NCBI GenBank assembly: GCA_036676355.1
Contig: JAKFDA010000059.1
Coordinates: 1-40,618 of the forward strand
Reading direction: 5' to 3'
Source of the DNA: ZC4RG42 sp036676355
Lineage (GTDB): Bacteria > Pseudomonadota > Gammaproteobacteria > Burkholderiales > SG8-39
DNA: 40,618 nucleotides
The first letter of the stretch is position 1. Every line of letters begins with the position of its first letter. The translations under genes and the position numbers were made by a program. This document shows positions 8,790 to 16,950 of this stretch, in pieces. The notes beneath the pieces were generated by a model. It saw only the letters and a list, made by a program, of their open reading frames with translations. It was not told the origin of the DNA and did not search any database.

Positions 8790-9743
8790 GTGAAAATCGT
8801 AATGATGGGTTCAGGCGGGGTAGGCGGGTTTTTCGGCGCCAAGCTGGTGCAGGCGGGGTGCGACGTCACGTTTGTTGCGCGCGGCGCCCATCTGGCGGCG
8901 ATGCGCGAGCACGGTCTGCTGATCGAAAGCGAGGCGCTGGGTGACACGCATCTTCCGAAGGTGCAGGTTACCGACGACCCGGCGACGGTCGGCAAGGCCG
9001 ATCTGGTGATCCTGTCGGTGAAGCTGTGGGACACCGAAGCGGTCGCCGTGCAGATCCGGCCGATCGTCGGGCCGGATACGGGCGTGCTGTCGCTGCAGAA
9101 TGGCGTGATCAAGGATGACATTCTGCGCAGCAAGTTCGGCGATGCGGCGGTGATGGGCGGTGTCGCGTACGTCGGGTCGCATATCGGCCGGCCCGGCGTC
9201 ATCCATCAGATCGGCACGATGCAGCGGATCGTGGTGGGCGAATACGACCGGCGCCGTTCCGCGCGAGCGGAGTACATCTACGAAGCCTTCAAGCGCGCCG
9301 GCGTGAAGTCCGAACTCAGTGACGACATCCGCCGTTCCATCTGGGAGAAGTACGTTTTCCTCGTGGGTTTGTCGGCCACGACTTCGGCGATGCGCTCGAC
9401 GCTCGGACCGATCCTCGCGAATCCGCAAAGCCGCGACTTCATGCTGCAGGTCATGCGCGAGGTCGTCGCGGTGGGCCGCGCACACGGCGTGGCGTTGCCG
9501 GCTGATTTTGCGGAAGACCGTCTCGCCTTTGCCGACACGTTGCCGGGCGATATGGACGCCTCGATGCATCACGATCTGAAGAACGGCAACCCGCTCGAGG
9601 TCGACTGGCTGAGCGGCGGTGTGGTCAAGCTGGGGCGCGAGAAGGGGGCGCCCACGCCGGCCAACAGCGCGGTGTGCGACATTCTCGCCATTTATGCCGC
9701 GGGCACGAAAAAGCAGGCCAGGTCAGAACGGGTTGCATCATGA
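8790..9743 (+). CDS. Ketopantoate reductase family protein (PanE/ApbA-like)
   Basis: A 317-residue NADPH-dependent reductase. The Rossmann motif GSGGVGGFFG is at residues 7-16, followed by FVARGAHL for the NADP phosphate. LSLQNGV near residue 105 and the catalytic-type lysine region RRSIWEKYVFLVG near 190 are typical of 2-dehydropantoate 2-reductases. The C-terminal MHHDLKNGNPLEVDWLSGGVV matches the family's substrate-binding end. The start is GTG with GGAGG seven bases upstream. It overlaps the next gene by four bases (ATGA), so the two are cotranslated. In this context a role in pantothenate synthesis is less likely than reduction of another 2-oxo acid; that is inference. Confidence 0.9.
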   Translation: MKIVMMGSGGVGGFFGAKLVQAGCDVTFVARGAHLAAMREHGLLIESEALGDTHLPKVQVTDDPATVGKADLVILSVKLWDTEAVAVQIRPIVGPDTGVLSLQNGVIKDDILRSKFGDAAVMGGVAYVGSHIGRPGVIHQIGTMQRIVVGEYDRRRSARAEYIYEAFKRAGVKSELSDDIRRSIWEKYVFLVGLSATTSAMRSTLGPILANPQSRDFMLQVMREVVAVGRAHGVALPADFAEDRLAFADTLPGDMDASMHHDLKNGNPLEVDWLSGGVVKLGREKGAPTPANSAVCDILAIYAAGTKKQARSERVAS

Positions 9744-10834
9744 CCGTCGCAACGCTGACGATCCGGTCTCTCTCCGCCGTCGCTGTCGAGGTGCCGATGA
9801 GTTTTCCGCTCGGCACCAGCGCAGCAACCTTACGCACGGCGCCGCTGCTGCTGATTGACTTGGAAACCGAGGAAGGCGTCACTGGGCATGCCTATCTCTT
9901 CTGTTATGTCCGCGCCGCGGCCGCCGCGATCACCACGCTTCTCGAAGAAGTGCTGCGCAGCGTCAAGGGTGATCCGGTGGCGCCGGTCGATCTGTGGGCG
10001 AAGCTTTCGCGTCGTTTCACGTTGATCGGCGCGCAGGGCATTGTGCGCATGGCCATGTCGGGGCTGGATGTCGCCTGCTGGGATGTGCTCGCCAAAGCGG
10101 CGGGCAAGCCGCTCGCGACGATGCTTGGCGCACAGCCTGGGCCAGTGCCCGCCTACAACAGCAACGGGCTGGGCCTGATGGCGCCCGAGGCCGTTGCCGA
10201 TGAGGCGGAGAAACTGCTCGAAGGCGGTTTCCGCGCCATGAAGCTGCGCCTGGGCTATCCGACATTGCAGGGCGATCTCGATGCGGTGCGCGCCGTGCGC
10301 AAACGCGTGCCGGACGACATCGCGGTCATGACCGACTACAACCAGGCGCTTTCCGTTTCCGAGGCATTGCATCGCGGCCGCGCACTCGATGGCGAGGGCA
10401 TCTACTGGATCGAGGAGCCCATCCGGCATGACGACTATCGCGGGTGCGCCAAGCTGGCGCGCGAACTCTCGACGCCGGTGCAGATCGGCGAGAATTTCTC
10501 CCAGCCGTATTCGATGCAAGACGCCTTGCTTGCCGGCGCATCGGACCTCGTCATGCCCGATCTCGAGCGCATTGGCGGCGTCACCGGATGGATGCGTGCC
10601 GCATCGCTTGCCGCCGCGCATGGGATCGAGATGTCGTCACATCTTTTCCCTGAAGTCAGCGTGCATCTGCTCGCCGCGACGCCGACGCGACATTGGCTCG
10701 AATACGTCGATTGGGCCAATGCAATCCTGGCCGAGCCGATGCAGATCAAAGACGGCAACGCGATCATTCCCGATCGGCCCGGAACGGGGCTGTCCTGGGA
10801 CGCCGATGCGGTCCGGCACTATCGAATGAAGTGA
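9740..10834 (+). CDS. Mandelate racemase/muconate lactonizing enzyme family protein
   Basis: A 364-residue enolase-superfamily protein very like mandelate racemase along its whole length, as remembered. Metal ligands are D199 (TDYNQ), E225 (WIEEP) and E251 (GENF). The His-Asp dyad is H301 (SSHLF) with D274 (MPDLERIGGVTGW), and E321 (WLEYVD) matches the MR glutamate. The KxK catalytic motif reads KLR (K168, R170), so the S-face base of mandelate racemase (K166) is replaced by arginine. The fold and the R-face His base are kept, but true racemisation is doubtful; a dehydratase, lyase or epimerase on a 2-hydroxy acid is possible. The start at 9740 overlaps the reductase stop (ATGA). Confidence 0.9.
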   Translation: MTVATLTIRSLSAVAVEVPMSFPLGTSAATLRTAPLLLIDLETEEGVTGHAYLFCYVRAAAAAITTLLEEVLRSVKGDPVAPVDLWAKLSRRFTLIGAQGIVRMAMSGLDVACWDVLAKAAGKPLATMLGAQPGPVPAYNSNGLGLMAPEAVADEAEKLLEGGFRAMKLRLGYPTLQGDLDAVRAVRKRVPDDIAVMTDYNQALSVSEALHRGRALDGEGIYWIEEPIRHDDYRGCAKLARELSTPVQIGENFSQPYSMQDALLAGASDLVMPDLERIGGVTGWMRAASLAAAHGIEMSSHLFPEVSVHLLAATPTRHWLEYVDWANAILAEPMQIKDGNAIIPDRPGTGLSWDADAVRHYRMK

Positions 10835-10902
10835 CCGGCTGAGGCCGATACCTGCAGCGTCGGCCCAGGTGCAGCGAAGGACCGGTTTCGAATTGATTCG
10901 GG

Positions 10903-11034
10903 TCGCGCGGCAATACGGGCGACGGCGCTTGCGAGATCGTTTACATCATCGATCGCAAATCGTGCGCCGTGCCCGCCGGACAGCGCTGTAGCACCTGGCG
11001 AGGCGCACCGAACCAGAGTCGCAACGCCTACTAG
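10903..11034 (+). pseudogene. Fragment of the exported-protein gene's 3' end
   Basis: In frame, this encodes RGNTGDGACEIVYIIDR, matching RDDTGDGACEIVYITDL in the intact gene at 7720-8361, then diverges and ends at TAG 11032. Nothing similar to the upstream 170 codons precedes it. It is therefore a 3' fragment left by a duplication, and it overlaps the end of the coxG-like gene by 3 bases. Confidence 0.8.
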
Positions 11035-11111
11035 TTCGGCGACAGCAAAAACGCGCTGATGATGATCGCAATCAGCGCGACGCCGAAGCCGCCCAGAAAA
11101 CTCCACAGCGG
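10903..11111. repeat. Right copy of the diverged direct repeat
   Basis: The partner of 8251-8446. Here the coxG-like side is intact and the exported-protein side is a fragment; in the left copy it is the reverse. Together they give the structure A-intact/B-fragment, cassette, A-fragment/B-intact. Confidence 0.85.
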
Positions 11112-11615
11112 GGCGAGCCACAGTCCTTCCGGAATTTCGGTCACGCGCTGTTCCCCGGCCGCGATGCCGGGCGCGCCTGGCTCGACTGTCGCCTTGAAGC
11201 GCGCAAAAAAACCTTCCACCATGCGCGTGGCCGCTTCTTCGAGCAGACGCGGCCCGGCCTGCTCGAGCGTTCCGGTGACTTGCATGCCGGCCCGATAACT
11301 CAAGGTCGTGCCCAGATGCTCCGGCACGAGCGTCACGTCCGCTTGACCGAGCACCGAGCCCGCGCTCTGACCCGAGCCCTCGAATGAAATCGTATAGGTT
11401 GATGGCGGGCGCAGGTTGAACAGCGTGATCGTGCCATCGAACCGCGTTGATACCGGACCGATGGCCGACACGATGATCACCGCGTAGCGACTGTCGCCGG
11501 TCTGCTCGAATTTTTGACAGCCGGGCACCGATGCCCTGATGATTGTCGGCTCGTTAAGCGCCTCCCACACCGTTTGCTGCGGCAGGCGGATGTGTTGTAC
11601 GCCGCTGATTTCCAT
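11031..11615 (-). CDS. CoxG-like SRPBCC protein with C-terminal membrane anchor
   Basis: A 194-residue member of the carbon monoxide dehydrogenase subunit G family. The SRPBCC fold spans residues 1-150 (MEISGVQHIRLPQQTVWEAL, then PGCQKFEQTG, then FEGSGQSAGSVLGQADVTL). A single transmembrane helix follows at about 170-192. CoxG anchors CO dehydrogenase to the membrane in carboxydotrophs, but no cox structural genes are in the window and many bacteria carry CoxG-like proteins without them, so the partner is unknown. The 179 bases to the divergent pldA must hold both promoters. Confidence 0.88.
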   Translation of the reverse strand: MEISGVQHIRLPQQTVWEALNEPTIIRASVPGCQKFEQTGDSRYAVIIVSAIGPVSTRFDGTITLFNLRPPSTYTISFEGSGQSAGSVLGQADVTLVPEHLGTTLSYRAGMQVTGTLEQAGPRLLEEAATRMVEGFFARFKATVEPGAPGIAAGEQRVTEIPEGLWLAPLWSFLGGFGVALIAIIISAFLLSPN

Positions 11616-11794
11616 GTCAACAGGCGTTGCAACACGCGTGCCTTCACGCGTCCTCTGTTCTCACGACCGCGGCCTGCTCGCAACACCCAATCAACAAACG
11701 TGCGGCACGACGCAGCGGACCCCCATGTGTTTGCATGTGCTGGCGGGCTCGATGTGTTGAAATCGGGCTTCTGCCGCAATACGAAGAAAGTACG

Positions 11795-12994
11795 ATGTAT
11801 CGAATTTCCATGATATGTGCAGCGTTGATGCTGCTGGCGCCGCTGAATGCCTCCGCCGAGTGGCTGCTGCGCCGCGCGAGCGAAGGAATTGTGCCGGGGC
11901 AGCCGGTCGACCTCGATCTGGTCGTCATCAATGAGACCAACGCGCCCATGGACGGCACCATTCCGCCCCGGCTGCCGGCCACGCTGACGACCCAGAGCGG
12001 CGCCACGGCCGTCGAATTGGTGGTCGTCGACGCCGGGAAAGCGGATACGCAGCCGCTCAGCCCGGGTCAGTTTCGCAAACATCGTCTGCGTCTTGTGCTG
12101 CCCGAAGGTGTACAGGGTGTCGTCGCGGTCGAACTGACGCAGTCGCGCGCTCAATTGGTTCTCCTTGCGCCCACGCCTGCGACCGTCGCGACCGCATCCG
12201 AAACACAGGGCATGGCGTCGGGCGAGCGTCGGGAGGAGCAGGATGCGGTATTGCGCGCGACCGATACAACGCCGCCCCCCGCGCTGCAGACCAATGAGCC
12301 GATGTATTTCGTGCTGGGACGGCGCAATGGCCTGACTAGCGCGCGATATCAGCTGTCGTTCAAATACCGGTTGTTCGATGAGCGCAGCTGGCTTGCCGAT
12401 TTCGCGCCGGTAGACAAACTTTATTTCGGTTATACGCAGACTTCGCTCTGGGATATCGGTGACGATTCGTCGCCGTTCCGCGATACGAGCTATCGGCCCA
12501 GCCTGTTCTATGTCGAGCCGAATCTATGGAGCAGTACCGACGGCAGTCACACGATCGGCTTCAGTGCCGGGCTGGAACATGAATCCAACGGCCGCGGCGC
12601 GGAGGAATCTCGTTCCGTCAACATCGCCTATGTAGAGCCGTCGTGGCGCAAATTCCTGAGCGACAGCAAGTGGTACGTGGCGGTTGCGCCGAAAATCTGG
12701 GCGTATATCGACAAGGAAGACAACCCCGATATCGATGAGTATCGCGGCTATGGCGACTTGAACCTGCGCCTGGGTCGTGTGGACGGCTGGCTGTTTTCGA
12801 CAAACCTGCGCAAGGGCACGCGGCATATGGGCTCAGTGCAGGTGGATGCATCCTATCCAATCCGGCGACCGTTTTTCGCCAACGCCGGCGGCTATATCCA
12901 CTTCCAGTACTTCAATGGTTACGGTGAAAGCCTGCTCGACTACAACGAGAAACATGATTCGCAATTCCGTGTTGGCGTATCGATTGTGCGCTGA
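11795..12994 (+). CDS. pldA: Outer membrane phospholipase A (OMPLA) with N-terminal extension
   Basis: A 399-residue outer-membrane protein. The signal peptide is residues 1-21 (ending NASA). Residues about 22-150 are a Pro/Val-rich beta-type region not found in the E. coli enzyme. The barrel domain starts near residue 170 (YFVLGRRNGL) and includes YTQTSLWDI. The catalytic triad is present: H262 and S264 in EHESNGR, and N276 twelve residues after the serine, the same spacing as H142/S144/N156 of E. coli. The enzyme hydrolyses phospholipids in the outer leaflet when it dimerises with Ca2+ (family knowledge). I use the ATG at 11795, which starts a proper signal peptide and follows GAAGAAAG; the frame is open further upstream. 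Confidence 0.93.
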   Translation: MYRISMICAALMLLAPLNASAEWLLRRASEGIVPGQPVDLDLVVINETNAPMDGTIPPRLPATLTTQSGATAVELVVVDAGKADTQPLSPGQFRKHRLRLVLPEGVQGVVAVELTQSRAQLVLLAPTPATVATASETQGMASGERREEQDAVLRATDTTPPPALQTNEPMYFVLGRRNGLTSARYQLSFKYRLFDERSWLADFAPVDKLYFGYTQTSLWDIGDDSSPFRDTSYRPSLFYVEPNLWSSTDGSHTIGFSAGLEHESNGRGAEESRSVNIAYVEPSWRKFLSDSKWYVAVAPKIWAYIDKEDNPDIDEYRGYGDLNLRLGRVDGWLFSTNLRKGTRHMGSVQVDASYPIRRPFFANAGGYIHFQYFNGYGESLLDYNEKHDSQFRVGVSIVR

Positions 12995-13149
12995 TCCGAA
13001 TTCTCCGGATTTGTTTGACGTTCTTGTTCAATGGTGTCGCGAGCAGAAGCGCCAAAGCGACGATTGCTTCAGCTTCGCTCGTGCGGCCGCGCGCAGCCGC
13101 GACGCTACCGGCACTTGATCTATTCTTTCTGAAAAGCACAAATTCATTG

Positions 13150-14982
13150 ATGAGCACACCCACTCGCGGCAGCGCCGCCATCCGTTATCGCATTGTTCCG
13201 ACGCGCCCCGAAGCCCATGTCTACGAAGTCTCCTGCACCGTAGCGCAGCCGGATTCGGCCGGTCAGCGCTTCGCGTTGCCGGCCTGGGTTCCCGGCAGCT
13301 ACATGATTCGCGATTTTGCCCGTCATGTGGTCGCGATTCGGGCGCGTTGCGGACGGCGCGATGTGCCGATTGTCAAAACCGACAAGCACACCTGGCAGGC
13401 TGCCCCCTGCGACGGGCCGTTGACGGTGACGATCGAGGTTTACGCATGGGATCTGTCGGTGCGCGGCGCGCATCTGGATACGACGCATGCGTTTTTCAAT
13501 GGCACCTCGGTGTTCCTGCGTGTGCTGGGACAGGAGTCGCGACGCTGTGAAGTCGAACTGGCGCGGCCGACAGGGCGCCGTTACGCCGCATGGCGTGTCG
13601 CGACCGCTATGCGACGCAAGCAGGCACGCGCTTATGACTTCGGCCTGTATCAGGCCGAGGACTACGACGAACTGATAGACCATCCGGTGGAAATGGGCGC
13701 CTTCACGCTCGCGACTTTCAAGGCGCACGGGGTGCCGCACGATATCGTGATCACTGGTCATCATGAGGCGGATACGGATCGCCTCTGTCGCGATCTGAAG
13801 CGACTGTGCGAATGGCACATCGATTTCTGGGGCACGGCGCCGATGGATCGTTATGTTTTTCTCGTTACCGCGGTGGGCGAGGGATACGGCGGTCTGGAGC
13901 ATCGCGCTTCCACTGCATTGCTGTGTAGCCGCAACGATCTGCCGCGCGCCGATATGCGCGAAACCGACGAGTCGTATCGCACCTTCCTCGGACTTTGCAG
14001 CCACGAGTATTTCCACACCTGGAACGTCAAGCGGCTCAAGCCTGCGGCGTTCGCGCCTTACGACCTCGACCGCGAAAACCATACGACTCTGCTGTGGGCC
14101 TTCGAGGGCTTCACGTCCTACTATGACGATCTTGCGCTGGTGCGCTGCGGCCTGATCACGCCGGCCGAATATCTGGAAACGCTGGGGCGCGGCGTGACGC
14201 AATTGCTGCGCAACGGCGGTCGCCTCAAGCAGACGATCAGCGAATCGAGCTGGGACGCGTGGATCAAGTATTACCGTCAGGACGAGAACACGCCCAATGC
14301 GGTGGTCAGCTATTACGGCAAGGGCGCCCTGGTCGCGTTATGTCTCGATGCGCTGATCCGCGAACGCACGCGCGGGCGTAAATCGCTTGACGATGTGATG
14401 CGCGTGTTGTGGCGGCGCTTTGGCGAAACAGGTGTGGGAGTGCCCGAAGACGGCATCGAGCGCGTCGCCGAAGAGGTCGCGGGGGGGCGATTGCGGAGCT
14501 TCTTCGAGCGCGCATTGCGTTCCACATCCGAGTTGCCTTTGAAAGAACGGTTCGCGGCCCTGGGCGTGACAATGGAATTGCGTCCGGCCGAGTCGAGCAG
14601 CGATCGCGGCGGCAAGGCGAGCACAAAGCCTGCGAAAGCGCTCGCCGCGCGCGGCGTGTTGGGCGCCAAGATAACCAGCGCCGGCCCCGACGTGAAACTC
14701 GCGCATGTTTACGAAGGCGGCGGGGCGCAGGCGGCCGGCTTGTCGGCGGGCGATGTCATTGTCGCGGTGAATGGACTGCGCGTGACGGCGAAGAACTGCG
14801 AGATTCAGCTCGGCCGATACAAGCCGGGCGACAGTGTGCATGTGCATGCATTCCGGCGCGACGAACTGCATGAGTTCAAGGTGATGTTGCAGGCGCCGCC
14901 GAGCAATACGTGCGTGTTGCATTTCGCCTCGAAGCGACTGGCGGCGCAGCGCGCCTGGGTCAACGATGTGGCGGGTGCCTGA
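13150..14982 (+). CDS. M61 family aminopeptidase with PDZ domain
   Basis: A 610-residue glycyl-aminopeptidase-type M61 metalloprotease. An N-terminal beta domain has the family motif PAWVPGSYMIRDFARHV. Zinc ligands are H285 and H289 in HEYFHTWN and E319 in AFEGFTSYY, with GGLEHRAS upstream. A PDZ domain occupies about residues 500-590 (GVLGAKI, then AQAAGLSAGDVIVAVNGL). No signal peptide is present with this start, so it is probably cytosolic. I choose ATG 13150 because the 45 earlier in-frame residues have no family similarity. The 155 bases before it contain only a weak inverted repeat. Confidence 0.93.
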   Translation: MSTPTRGSAAIRYRIVPTRPEAHVYEVSCTVAQPDSAGQRFALPAWVPGSYMIRDFARHVVAIRARCGRRDVPIVKTDKHTWQAAPCDGPLTVTIEVYAWDLSVRGAHLDTTHAFFNGTSVFLRVLGQESRRCEVELARPTGRRYAAWRVATAMRRKQARAYDFGLYQAEDYDELIDHPVEMGAFTLATFKAHGVPHDIVITGHHEADTDRLCRDLKRLCEWHIDFWGTAPMDRYVFLVTAVGEGYGGLEHRASTALLCSRNDLPRADMRETDESYRTFLGLCSHEYFHTWNVKRLKPAAFAPYDLDRENHTTLLWAFEGFTSYYDDLALVRCGLITPAEYLETLGRGVTQLLRNGGRLKQTISESSWDAWIKYYRQDENTPNAVVSYYGKGALVALCLDALIRERTRGRKSLDDVMRVLWRRFGETGVGVPEDGIERVAEEVAGGRLRSFFERALRSTSELPLKERFAALGVTMELRPAESSSDRGGKASTKPAKALAARGVLGAKITSAGPDVKLAHVYEGGGAQAAGLSAGDVIVAVNGLRVTAKNCEIQLGRYKPGDSVHVHAFRRDELHEFKVMLQAPPSNTCVLHFASKRLAAQRAWVNDVAGA

Positions 14983-15048
14983 CGAAACCTGAAGTGTACC
15001 GTGCAGCGCACCAGAGGAACGCGCGCTGTATGGTTTGCGCTTCGACGT

Positions 15049-15795
15049 TCAGGCTTCGCTGAACTTCACGATCGCCAGCGAGACGTTGTCGCCGCGCCCG
15101 TTGGCGCGCTTGCGTACCGCATCGAGCAACGCTTCGGCAGCCTGACGCGGTGGAAGCGCGTCCAGCACCTTACCGAGTTCGGCATCGGTGAAGTAATCCC
15201 ACAGTCCATCCGAGCACAAAAGAAAGGTGTCGCCACCGCGCACAGAACCGGCCGAACCGAATGCCGGCTCCGGGATTTCGGAATGACCGAGCGCCTGCAG
15301 CAGCAGATTGCGTTGCGGATGATTGTGGCGTTCCGCTTCGCTCCACTGTCCCTGACTGATGTACAACTCGACCAGAGAATGGTCGCGAGTGCGACTGCGC
15401 AGGGTTGGGCCGGTGAAATGATAGAGCCGGCTGTCGCCGACATAGGCCCAGTCGACCTGCTGCGGCTGCACCAGCATTGCCACAACGGTGCTGTGCGGCT
15501 CCTCTTCGGTGAGCGCGCGGTTGAGTCGGATGACTGTATGCGCTTCGCTGATGACGCTGCGCAGCAGCGCTTTCGGTGTTTCATTTTTGGGCGACCAGTC
15601 GCGAAACAACTGCGCCGCGGTGCGAACCACCTGCTCGGCTGCCGCGGCGCCACCCTTGTGCCCGCCGGCGCCGTCGGCCAGCACGGCGAGTGCGGCGCCG
15701 GGTACGCGCGGGTTGGAGAGTATGACGACGCGATCCTGTTGCTCTTTGCGATCGCCGATATGCTGCGCGGTGGTCGCGTCGACACTGATGGACAT
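15049..15795 (-). CDS. PP2C-family serine/threonine phosphatase
   Basis: A 248-residue single-domain PP2C/Stp-type phosphatase. The metal-binding motifs are in order: DRKEQQDRVV, ADGAGGHKGG, AYVGDSRLYHF, CSDGLWDYF and GRGDNVSLAIV. Family members dephosphorylate targets of Hanks-type kinases with Mn/Mg. No kinase or FHA gene is adjacent, so its partner is unlinked. It is convergent with the M61 gene (66-base gap) and divergent from the ROK kinase; the 198-base gap (15796-15993) must hold two promoters, which I cannot assign. Confidence 0.93.
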   Translation of the reverse strand: MSISVDATTAQHIGDRKEQQDRVVILSNPRVPGAALAVLADGAGGHKGGAAAAEQVVRTAAQLFRDWSPKNETPKALLRSVISEAHTVIRLNRALTEEEPHSTVVAMLVQPQQVDWAYVGDSRLYHFTGPTLRSRTRDHSLVELYISQGQWSEAERHNHPQRNLLLQALGHSEIPEPAFGSAGSVRGGDTFLLCSDGLWDYFTDAELGKVLDALPPRQAAEALLDAVRKRANGRGDNVSLAIVKFSEA

Positions 15796-15993
15796 GTTGT
15801 TGTGAAAAAACTGGCGAGATCGTCACGCTAACCCAACCGCGTCGACGCCGCACCTGTGCTCATGCGGCGCGCACATCTTATTTCACGCTGTCCGATTGAA
15901 TGCGGTATGGCTCCATGGTCGCACGGCGCGTTGCGCTCGCGTCCTGCCGATCGCTTCGGCTAAGCTGCGCGCATTGAATGTTCGGATGCGGCA

Positions 15994-16902
15994 ATGCGGA
16001 TCGGCATCGATCTGGGCGGCAGCAAAATTGAAATCATCGCTCTGGATGAGCGCGGTGCGGCGCGCCTGCGTCGTCGCGTCGCGACGCCGGTCGGCGATTA
16101 TGAAGCGACGTTGCACAGGATCTGCACGCTGGTGCAGGAGGCCGAACGCGAACTCGGCACGCGCGCAAGCGTCGGCATCGGTACGCCGGGCTCGTTGTCG
16201 CCGGCGACCGGCTTGATGCGCAATGCCAACAGCGTATGTCTCAACGATCGTCGGTTGCAGCGCGACCTCGAACGCCTGCTGGCGCGCGAAATCCGTATGG
16301 CGAATGACGCCAACTGTTTTGCATTGTCGGAAGCGGAAAACGGCGCGGCAGCCGGGGCAAACTGCGTGTTTGGGGTCATCCTCGGCACCGGCGTCGGCGG
16401 CGGGCTGGTCGTTGCCGGTGCGGCATTGAACGGCGCCAACGGCATTGCCGGCGAATGGGGTCACAATCCGCTCGGCGAGGAAGCCGACCGTACCGCGCCT
16501 GCCTGCTATTGCGGACGACGGGGTTGTATCGAAACCTATCTGTCCGGGCCGGGGCTGGTGGCCGACCACCGTCGCCGCGGCGGGTTCGAGCACGATGTGC
16601 CGGCTATCGCCAGGGGAGCCGCAGCGGGCGATGCCGCCTGCTGCGCGACCCTGACGCGTTACGAGGCGCGTCTGGCGCGTGCGCTGGCCACAGTGATCAA
16701 CATTATCGATCCGGACGTCATCGTCCTGGGCGGCGGCGTCTCGAATATCGAGCGCCTGTACAACAATGTCCCGGCGCTCTGGCGGCAGCATGTTTTTTCG
16801 GACGTCGTGCGGACGCGTCTGGTTCGCCATCGCCATGGCGATTCGAGCGGCGTGCGCGGCGCCGCCCGGCTATGGGACCGGCCACCGACCGGTACGATGT
16901 GA
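15994..16902 (+). CDS. ROK family sugar kinase (fructokinase/glucokinase-like)
   Basis: A 302-residue cytosolic kinase. It has the N-terminal phosphate loop GIDLGGSKIEI, the catalytic Asp region MANDANCFALSEA, GTGVGGGLV, the zinc-ligand His in GEWGHNPLG, and the zinc cluster CYCGRRGCIETYLSG. The pattern is closest to Mak/YajF fructokinases, but the substrate cannot be settled from sequence. No sugar transporter or regulator is near. It stops 48 bases before glyA, which has its own promoter-like element. Confidence 0.92.
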   Translation: MRIGIDLGGSKIEIIALDERGAARLRRRVATPVGDYEATLHRICTLVQEAERELGTRASVGIGTPGSLSPATGLMRNANSVCLNDRRLQRDLERLLAREIRMANDANCFALSEAENGAAAGANCVFGVILGTGVGGGLVVAGAALNGANGIAGEWGHNPLGEEADRTAPACYCGRRGCIETYLSGPGLVADHRRRGGFEHDVPAIARGAAAGDAACCATLTRYEARLARALATVINIIDPDVIVLGGGVSNIERLYNNVPALWRQHVFSDVVRTRLVRHRHGDSSGVRGAARLWDRPPTGTM

Positions 16903-16914
16903 AAGGGGCCCGCG

Positions 16915-16923
16915 TGCTACACT
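16915..16923 (+). promoter_or_regulatory. Extended -10 promoter of glyA
   Basis: TGCTACACT lies 28 bases before the glyA ATG: a TG plus a -10-like hexamer. The -35 position has no good match, as is allowed for extended -10 promoters. It implies a leader of about 20 bases. That leader is pyrimidine-rich, CAGCCTTTTTTCTCC, without a Shine-Dalgarno sequence. Confidence 0.5.
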
Positions 16924-16950
16924 CCTGCAGCCTTTTTTCTCCGTACGAAC

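Noticed and set aside
13035..13085. Imperfect inverted repeat CGAGCAGAAGC...GCTTCAGCTTCGCTCG
   Set aside because: Uneven stem, no T run, and no second copy in the window; not enough for a terminator or REP call.
12912..13181. Minus-strand 89-codon frame between pldA and the M61 gene
   Set aside because: It overlaps the ends of both genes and lacks a ribosome site; the hydrophobic look follows from the opposite strand's composition.
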